In this document: positions 57,276-64,000 of the stretch, one piece after another | Position numbering within the stretch: the first letter of the stretch is position 1 | Layout: each line of letters opens with the position of its first letter | Assembly (NCBI GenBank): GCA_035772735.1 | Contig: JASDFA010000019.1 | Coordinates: 88,348,001 to 88,412,000 of the forward strand | Reading direction: 5' to 3' | Origin: Datura wrightii | Taxonomy: Eukaryota; Streptophyta; Magnoliopsida; Solanales; Solanaceae | DNA: 64,000 nucleotides | Notes under the pieces: generated by a model | What the model saw: only the letters and a program-made list of their open reading frames with translations | The model's database searches: none | What the model was told of the DNA's origin: nothing | Made by a program: the position numbers and the translations under genes

Positions 57276-59745
57276 GGTTGTCCTGCCGAGCTGGCTAGAA
57301 ATAGAGAGCTTGTGGAACCGTTGCGTGATCCTGAGCGTCAAATCCATTTGCGAAGGAGAATATCTCTAGACCATAAGCTGAAGAGACTTCAAGAAAAGGT
57401 ACAACAACAACCACCCGCGGGACAAGTACAATTGTCATCCGAAGCAATTGCAGCAAGACCAGTTCGCGAAGTGGCAATCCCACTAGCGACAAATGTGACC
57501 TCAAGCATTCGTAAAACGGAGCCTGGAGGGCACTTTGAGCTTAAACAGAACATGGTGCAGCTGTTACTCTAGTGGTCAATTCACTGGGATGGCACATGAG
57601 GACCCGCAGCAGCACCTACAGAGCTTTTTAGAAATTAGTGACACGTTTGCCCCCACCGGCGTGTCCACAGATTATGTCCGAATGACCCTCTTCCCATTTT
57701 CACTATTGGGAGAGGCGAAAAAGTGGCTGAAGGCTGAGCCACCGAACTCCATAACTTCATGGAATGACTTGGCTAAGAAGTTCCTTATCAGATTCTTCCC
57801 CTCAGGCAAAACTACAAGGTTGAGAAGTGAAATACTCAGTTTCAAGCAGAGGCCTGATGAGAACTTATATATGGCTTGGGAAAGATTCAAGTCATTGTTA
57901 AGAGATTGCCCCCATCACCAGCAATCAAATGAAGTGCTGGCTCATACCTTTGTAGAAAGTCTAGACCCAAACACAAAAATATTACTAGACTCTGCATCGG
58001 GTGGGCAAGCCTTGGATAAGACATATGATGAGTTGTACACTTTGTTGAACAGAATTGCACAAGGAAATCCAGAGTGGCACAGCGAGTCATCGAGAGGGGC
58101 AGGAAACAGATCGGGGTTAATAGAAGTAGATGGTTTGAATGCCTTGGCAGCACAGTTAGCTTCGTTCCAACATCAAATGATGACTCAGTTCAATAAACTG
58201 AGTATGAACCAACACCAGGGCCAGGTTAATGCAGATCAGCAAGCTCCGAGTTGGTGTGGAATTTGTGGTAATAATGGGTACTATGCAGAATCTTGTGGAG
58301 CCAATCCGGAGTCAGTCAATTTTGTTAGTAATGTGCAGCGCAACAATCAAAATTTTGAAACCAGTTCCAATAGAAATTGGCAGGGCCACCCGAATTTTTC
58401 TTGGGGTGGAAACTAAAAGAAGAATTATATGCAACCTCAACAACAGCAGTATTAGCAGAATAGGCAGAATGATGGGCAATTGAGTAGCAGCATTGAGGAA
58501 ACACTGCAAAAAATTATGGAGACCCAGAAGCAGTTAGCGGAAAATCAGGCGAGGATGGCAACAGACATAATGAATCAGCAAGTAGCCACCCGAAATCTTG
58601 AAAAACAAGTGGGTCAGATAGCAGCTGCTCAATACATGAGATCGCAGGGGGGATTACCAAGCGACACAGATCCTAACCCCCGGCAGATCAATGCCATCAG
58701 TCTGAGAAGCGGTAAGCAATTATCTGATGTAGTTCCAAAAGAGCAAAGAAAGGGGGTGCAGCCGAAGTTGGTTAGACCAGGACCATCCATCAACATGGGA
58801 GATAATCAGAGTGCTGGGCAACAAAATGCACAACTTCCATTGCAGCCAGCACAAAGAACACCACCACCATTCCCTCAGAAATTTAGAAAGAGCAAGGAAG
58901 AGGAATGCTTCAAAAAGTTCTTTGAGAGCTTCAAAGAACTTCACATAAATTTGCCTCTTATTGATGTCTTGCAGGGAATGCCCAAGTATGCTAAATACTT
59001 GAAGGACGTGATGGCGAACAAAGTGAGATTGGTGGACGTCCAGTCTGTAGCACTGACTCAGGAGTGCAGTCACAGGGTATTGAGCAAAATGCCAAAGAAG
59101 CTCAAAGACCCAGGGAGTTTTACCCTCCCCATACAAATTGGTAAAGCTGAGGTGCTACGAGCTTTGTGTGACTTGGGGGCGGCAGTTAATATAATGCCCC
59201 TATCCTTATTCAATACCCTGGGGTTGGGAAAACCGAGGCCAACAAGGTTGATGCTGCAGCTGGCTTACAAGTCGCGAGTGACACCTGATGGAATAATAGA
59301 GGACCTTCTCATCAAAGTAGGTAAGTTCATTATACCTGCTGATTTTATTGTCTTGGATTTTCAAGTTGATGACCAGGTACCCCTGATCTTGGGACGGCCA
59401 TTCTTGGCCACTGGAGGAGCGGTGATTGATTTGAAAGTAGGGACCCTGAAAATGAGGGTTGAGGATGAAGAAGAAATCTTCTGCATTTACCAAGAAATGA
59501 ACCCATCTGCACACTACAGAAACCTTTGTCAGGTTAGCGTGTTGGCAGAGGATAAGTGTGGGGTGGAGGATTCCACAGGTGCAGGGCCAAAGGCAATTAC
59601 AAGTGTTCAGCCCGAGTCTGATAAAGGGCTTCAAATTGAGAAGAAGTTGGAGAAAGAGAGGAACAGAGTGGAGGTTGTTTCCTCTAAACAGCAAAAGAAA
59701 AGGAGATGGTTCTCGAAAGAGAACCCAGGTATGAGGATGTCCTAA
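57276..59745 (+). pseudogene. F gag-pro, one frameshift and two nonsense codons
   Basis: Athila-type Gag-protease. N-terminal part (frame from 57264) has LARNRELVEPLRDPERQIHL, up to FELKQNMVQLLL, where a one-base deletion near 57568 shifts frame. It continues GQFTGMAHEDPQQHLQSFLE, the core LFPFSLLGEAKKWLKAEPPN, and a knuckle CGICGNNGYYAESC in which the His is replaced by Tyr. TAA at 58414 and TAG near 58453 fall in a glutamine-rich stretch (both are C-to-T changes of CAA/CAG). The frame then runs to 59745 with SLRSGKQLSDV, the protease CDLGAAVNIMPLS and LGRPFLATGGAVIDLKVG. No ATG is seen at the conserved N-terminus. A splice-acceptor-like TTGCAG ends at 57269. Confidence 0.87.
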
Positions 59746-59757
59746 AAAGGATAGTCC

Positions 59758-59806
59758 ACGTCGGGCCACGACGTAAAATAAGGCGCTACTTGGGAGGCAA
59801 CCCAAG
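59758..59806 (+). other. F two-hairpin module
   Basis: Hairpin 1 ACGTCG ggcca CGACGT (59758-59774) and hairpin 2 CTTGGG aggcaa CCCAAG (59789-59806), both with perfect 6-bp stems. It begins 12 bp after the gag-pro stop. Confidence 0.78.
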
Positions 59807-61736
59807 GGTACCACAGGTACCATTTTAATTTCTTGCATTTGTGTTGATTTTATTTATTTTTCATCTTGTGTTGTTTTTGGTGGAAAGTTAAGCACAGATG
59901 GAGGGGAAGTCTGAGTACCCGTGGAGGAGGAAGCTAAAAAGCATGGACGATAAAAAGTGTGGGGTCGACACACACTTCTGCAAAGTTGAAGAAAATCATG
60001 CTATTAGCTAGGCCTAAAGGCCTCAGGAAGTATTTCTCACCCTTTTTAAGTTTTAATTTGATGCTATAAGGACATAGCATTATTTAAGTGTGGGGTGAGG
60101 GAAATTTCAAGGGAAATTTCAAATTTCTAAATTTTTGTGCTTAACAAGTTTGTGGTGAATGTAATGCTAATGCTTGAGAAATTTGAAAAATTTGAAAAAT
60201 TTGAAAATTTGTTGTGAATTAAGCATGACTTCATCACCCGTTGGTTTTTCTTGTCGGTTCTTTTCCGACGGGGGGTCTTTGAACCGAAGAATAAAAATTT
60301 TATTTTTTCTTTCCTTTGTCTGTATATAGTGTTTTTAGTCATAGTTAGGGATTGTTTCCGACGATGGATGGATGACGACCGTCTTGAGGAAAATTAGTCG
60401 GTAGGTGTTGGTTTTTTGAAACTATAACTAATTGGTGCTTGATGTTCGTGTTATGTGATGTACATGATGGTGAGATGCAAGTATGTTCAGTGTTGAAGCA
60501 TGATAGTATATAACTGTGTTTGAGACACTTAGGCTCTTGAATTTGACTCAATATGATTGAAGCTTAATTCTGAATTCTTGTGATTAGCTGAGTAAGAGTC
60601 TGATGAATGTATCTTGAATTGAGCATGTGCCATGAGTGTAAGGTTTTTGAGTATTCTGTGCTATTGTGGATTGTCTAGAACTTTCCTGGTGTGTTTATAA
60701 AATGAAATGAAGGATGTGAATTGTAGGAGATGATTTAGGCATTTCTTTGAATGAACCAAATTTTTATCCCTCATTTTACCTACCTTGAAAAATTAATCCT
60801 AGTTAGCCCCATTGAGCCTTGAGCCTATTCTTTGATAGCTGCAACATAAGCTTAATCCTTTTCTTTCATTAAGCTTGAATTTGATCCAAAACTCCTAAGC
60901 GCTTGAGTAAAAAAATCCGGAGTAAAGGAGTGAGAAGAATGAAAAGAAAGGAAAAGTAGCAAGTTGTAGAAGTGAGAAAAGGACAAAGGTGCACTTGGGT
61001 GAAAATGGTTGATTATTAGTAAGGAGCAAGAAAACAAATTAATGAAAAGTTACTTGTAGAACTCCTTACTAATAAGCTAAAAGTGCCTAAAGAAAGGGGA
61101 ACATAAGAGGAAAAAGAAAGATGAAAGGAGAAAAAGGTAAAGTAAGGGAAGGGAAGTCCGTAATGAGGGCATAATGTATTAAAAGCGCTTGGGAAAGATA
61201 GTCACTATTATTGGCCAGAATAGTACCTACCCGTCCCTTAGCTTACATTACAACCCATTAAGTCCTACTTGATCTTACATTCATACATCCTTAAATTAGT
61301 GGAATAAAACACTAAGGGCAAGCTTATGGGTCATTACATGATGCATGTGAATTCTTTGTGAGAGTGAGTGTAATAATATTCATGTACCCACACATGTTGT
61401 GAGTTAAAAATTGTTTTTGCGTGTGAAATTGGGTAACTCTCTTTCCATGAGGGCACATGTTGAATGAAGGATATAGTTCATGTGGGATTTCTTAATCAGT
61501 TGATTTGCATGAGTTTGCTAAGATTGAGAGTCGATTCTGGAGGTTAAGAAGTCTTAACATAGTTGTACTTCATTTCAATGATCAAACCGTGCATGCTCTA
61601 TTTGTAGCTTGTTATCTTACGTAATCATTATAGCCGTCACTTGAATTATCTTGCTAAATTAGTTATGTGGGAGTCTCCATATGCATGATATGTAAAAGGT
61701 TGTTCGAGGACGAACAAGGCTTTAAGTGTGGGGTTG
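59807..61736 (+). other. F 3'-UTR, PPT hairpin and polypurine tract
   Basis: Non-coding 1.9 kb colinear with the 3'-UTRs of D and E: TCTAGAACTTTCCTGG near 60677, TTACATTACAACCCATT near 61245, TTTGTGAGAGTGAGTG near 61356. Hairpin TTGTTCG agga CGAACAA is at 61700-61717, followed by the PPT AAGTGTGGGGTTG ending at 61736. Confidence 0.75.
60178..60212 (+). repeat. Short tandem repeat (TTTGAAAAA)3
   Basis: Three to four imperfect copies of a 10-base A/T-rich unit with TTTGAAAA in the F 3'-UTR. No function is suggested. Confidence 0.7.
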
Positions 61737-63169
61737 TGATCACGGGCAAAAATAGCATGCCCGAGATACGCTTTACACCTTAATTTAGTCTTGTTTATCT
61801 AAGTTATTTTATACATTTTCATGCAATTTTATATAAATGTGAATATATACTAACCAACATGATTAGTCCTTGTTTTTGAAGGTTAATAATGCATTTGAGG
61901 AACTAATTCATGATTTGGTGAAGTGGAGGAATGGAATCAAGAGCAAAACGTGAAAGTCAACAAGAAAACATGCAATAACTGGCACCCTGCGCGATAGGGG
62001 CCGTGGCATGCTGCCAACGCGGCAACATTTGGCCAAAAATTGCATTTTTTGGCACATTCCAGTGAGGGTACGCGTTACCAACGTGTCACGGAGGTCAAGT
62101 AGGGCGTTCAGCTCCGTGACACGTTGCTGTTCCACCACAGGCCAAATTTTGCAATTTTTCAGCATAGTATAAATTGAACCCTTAGCTCCTAAAATCATTT
62201 GGTCATGATTTTATTCTGAAAAACCACCTAGGAGTGAAGGGAGAAGTGGGAGAACTCATCTAGGGTTTATCAAATTCCCTTCTCATCTACCAAATTCATG
62301 TAAGTATGTTAGTTTAGTATTAGTTAATTGTAGTTTTACGAACATGAATGGTAAGAACCCTTCCTCTAGGGTTGAAGCCATGAATTATGACTGTGCCTTT
62401 ATGAAATTGTTTTGGAATTAAGTTATTGATTGTTGTTTTCATCTTGCATTCTGGATTGTTGGTTGTTTTTATGATTGATCACCATGAAAGCATATTTGTT
62501 AGCTTGAGTAATAGCTTGAGAAAGCATTACCTAGGTGAGGACATGAGAATGTAGGAGCATGTTTGTATCTCGGGAGAGATTTTGTGTCAAGATAGAAATA
62601 TACCTAACACCGTGCTTGGTTGACACACGGGGGTTATGAAAGACCAACTTGGGATGTCACATCACCACTCGAAGAAGTAGTTGTGAGGCTAAGTTGAGTT
62701 AAATGGTTAGACGCACGAAAGTCCCTAATCGTTTCCCCGTAACCCACAACATAATTGATTGCCCGCGACTAGAAAATTAAACTCCTCGCTCACAATGATG
62801 CAATGAGGCTAGTTTGCCGTGTTTAGAGGCTCGAAAGACCATAAACATGCAATTCTAATTATGTGAAATAACAATTGATAGTTCAATGCTTAACCCATTG
62901 CAAATCGTAGTATCGCATGATTAATTGGTTTTAACTCTATGTTGCTCCTAGAGTAATTTCAGAATACTTCGTTGACCCAAACTTAGACTTAATTAATCTC
63001 GATCGAAAATGTCTATAACCAACACTTGAGGTATTTAAGATCACACTAGAAATGGCTAGTTAGAGGAATGGGTCTAGTCCTTGTGGGTTCGACAATCCGG
63101 TTCTTAAAAAGAGCCACTATATTACTTGCACGACCCGTACACTTGTGGATGGGCGAATCGGTCACGTCA
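61737..63169 (+). repeat. F 3' LTR
   Basis: 1433 bp, TGATCACGGG...GTCACGTCA, nearly identical to the 5' LTR. The subterminal hairpin CGGGCA / TGCCCG is at 61743-61763. The U3 inverted repeat is at 62080-62093 / 62112-62125, again perfect over 14 bp with an 18-base spacer. Confidence 0.93.
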
Positions 63170-63826
63170 TGCACCAGCACATCATTGGACTGGTGATGGT
63201 GAGGACAATCCCTTAGCAATGATTTGAACCTTTCCCAAGCTTGATACAGATTCTCCCCCTCTCTTTGTTTAAAACTTAGAATTTGACTTCTAAGTCTTGC
63301 TGTTTTCCCGAATGGAAAGAGTCTTATCAAAAACTTTCTTGCTAGATCATCCCAAGTGGTGATAGAGTTAGGTGGTTCAACATTCAACCACCTCTTTGCT
63401 TCCCCCAATAATGAAAATGGGAATAATGTAAGCCTCACGTAGTCGGATGATACTCCAGTGGGAATGTAAGTGTCACTTATCTCCAAAACATTTTGGAGAT
63501 GTTGGTGTGGATCTTCATGAGGGAGACCTATGAATTGCCCGCTGGTGTGTAACAATTGCACCATGTTCTGTTTAAGCTCAAACCTCCCTCCTGGCTCTGG
63601 TTTGCAAATACTTGATGTAACATTATTAGCATGTGGGATTGCCACTTCGTGAACCGGCCTAGCTGCCTTTTCCTCGGGCACTAACACTGCCCTCACAAGT
63701 GGTGGATTCTGTTGTTGCTCCAGAATTGCCTGTCTGAGCAACTGTAGCTTTTTCTCTAGAGCTTTCCTTCTTTGACGATGAAATTGTCTTTCCGGCTCTA
63801 TGTATGAATCCACCAACTCCTTATCT
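63170..63826 (-). pseudogene. E gag 5' part
   Basis: N-terminal Gag of E, separated from its continuation (55716 downward) by F. Reads LARDKELVDSYIEPERQFHR, then QKLQLL-type helix, FELKQNMVQLLHTSGQF, the core LFPFSLLGEAKRWLNVEPPN, ARKFLIRLFPFGKTARLRSQ and LRDCPHHHQSNDVLVH, at which point F interrupts. The frame is open here. No ATG is present at the conserved N-terminus; an in-frame TGA lies just upstream, as in D. Confidence 0.85.
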
Positions 63827-63940
63827 CTTGCCAGTGTTCAGAAAAATTCAATATCTGCAAGAGAAAGGCTAAGATCAAGTTGTCAGCACTTAAATAGAAT
63901 TTGTAAACTAACACTAAGAAAATAATTTTACCAACTGCAG

Positions 63941-63958
63941 TCCCCGGCAACGGCGCCA
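63941..63958 (-). other. E primer-binding site, perfect tRNA-Asp
   Basis: TCCCCGGCAACGGCGCCA on the plus strand, identical to the D and C sites, six bases from the 5' LTR start at 63965. Confidence 0.92.
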
Positions 63959-63964
63959 AAAACT

Positions 63965-64000
63965 TGTTCGGACTTCTGTGGTAACTACACGCAAGTGCAC
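63965..64000 (-). repeat. E 5' LTR, first 36 bp (cut by window end)
   Basis: TGTTCGGACTTCTGTGG onward matches the E left LTR at 45505 except for the second base. The rest lies outside the window. Confidence 0.9.

Larger units (their letters stand above)
55722..63169 (+). mobile_element. Element F: gag-pro-only LTR element (TR-GAG-like)
   Basis: 7448 bp, plus strand, inserted into the E gag with duplication TGCAC. LTRs 55722-57155 and 61737-63169 are almost identical, so the insertion is recent. The interior has a primer site, gag-pro (57276-59745), a hairpin module, a long 3'-UTR and a PPT. There is no RT, RNase H, integrase or ORF2. It shares the U3 inverted repeat, 3'-UTR blocks and PPT hairpin with D and E. 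Confidence 0.92.
45505..64000 (-). mobile_element. Element E: full-structure Athila-type retrotransposon, interrupted by F and cut by window end
   Basis: Minus-strand element. The 3' LTR is 45505-46910. Internal parts are 46911-55721 and 63170-63964, with F between, and the 5' LTR starts at 63965 and runs out of the window. It carries gag, pro, RT, RNase H, integrase and ORF2. Pol is broken by stops, frameshifts and two deletions in integrase. Left target site would be AGGCC (45500-45504); the other copy is outside. E belongs to the same broad family as D and F (shared primer site, PPT, hairpins and CGTGTCACGG motifs), and shows the pol that D lacks. Confidence 0.9.

Overview
This window is plant nuclear DNA made almost entirely of nested LTR retrotransposons. 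I found no host gene, tRNA, rRNA or CRISPR array. The primer-binding sites copy the 3' end of plant tRNA-Asp, the Gag-Pol proteins are of the plant-only Athila lineage of Ty3/Gypsy, and one fragment is a Tekay/Del-type chromovirus. A dicot heterochromatic region fits. A Solanaceae-like asterid is my impression only.

Layout. Eight elements are named here A to H. They form two nested stacks that meet at an illegitimate junction near 33561/33562. Left stack: H, a minus-strand Athila-like fragment (1-3349), was hit by C, a minus-strand element with LTRs at 3350-4916 and 17961-19458 plus 33535-33561. C was then hit by A, a plus-strand non-coding element (5429-10529), and by B, a plus-strand full-structure but decayed element (19459-33529). 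Right stack: G, a Tekay-like LTR plus gag (33562-33593 and 43391-45504), was hit by D (minus, 33594-43385, target duplication GTTAT) and by E (minus, 45505 to beyond the window end). E was in turn hit, inside gag, by F (plus, 55722-63169, duplication TGCAC).

Genes. B and E carry gag, pro, RT, RNase H and integrase, and after them a second gene (ORF2) of the putative plant transposon protein family. C and D keep gag-pro and ORF2 but lack RT, RNase H and integrase entirely. F keeps only gag-pro. A keeps no coding sequence. D has the best-preserved gag-pro frame. B, C, E and H are heavily mutated. The non-autonomous members would need reverse transcriptase and integrase supplied in trans.

Most interesting content. 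(1) ORF2 appears to have its own promoter: a TTTAAA-type box, a 5'-UTR intron, and dense arrays of short dyad motifs. The same motif type lies in the U3 of that element's own LTRs just upstream of TATA. The motif differs between families: TACGANTCGTA in A and C, AACGANTCGTT in B, CGTGTCACGG hairpins in D, E and F, and a TCGGCGA-type in H. I suggest that ORF2 and the arrays form a family-specific regulator/target pair, comparable to the VANC anti-silencing systems of VANDAL DNA transposons. This is inference. (2) A two-hairpin RNA module after the pol or pro stop is kept in all six elements that retain this region (A to F), with compensatory base changes, even in coding-free A. (3) Small conserved hairpins flank the polypurine tract and sit in U5. 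(4) Loss of pol with retention of gag-pro occurred more than once.
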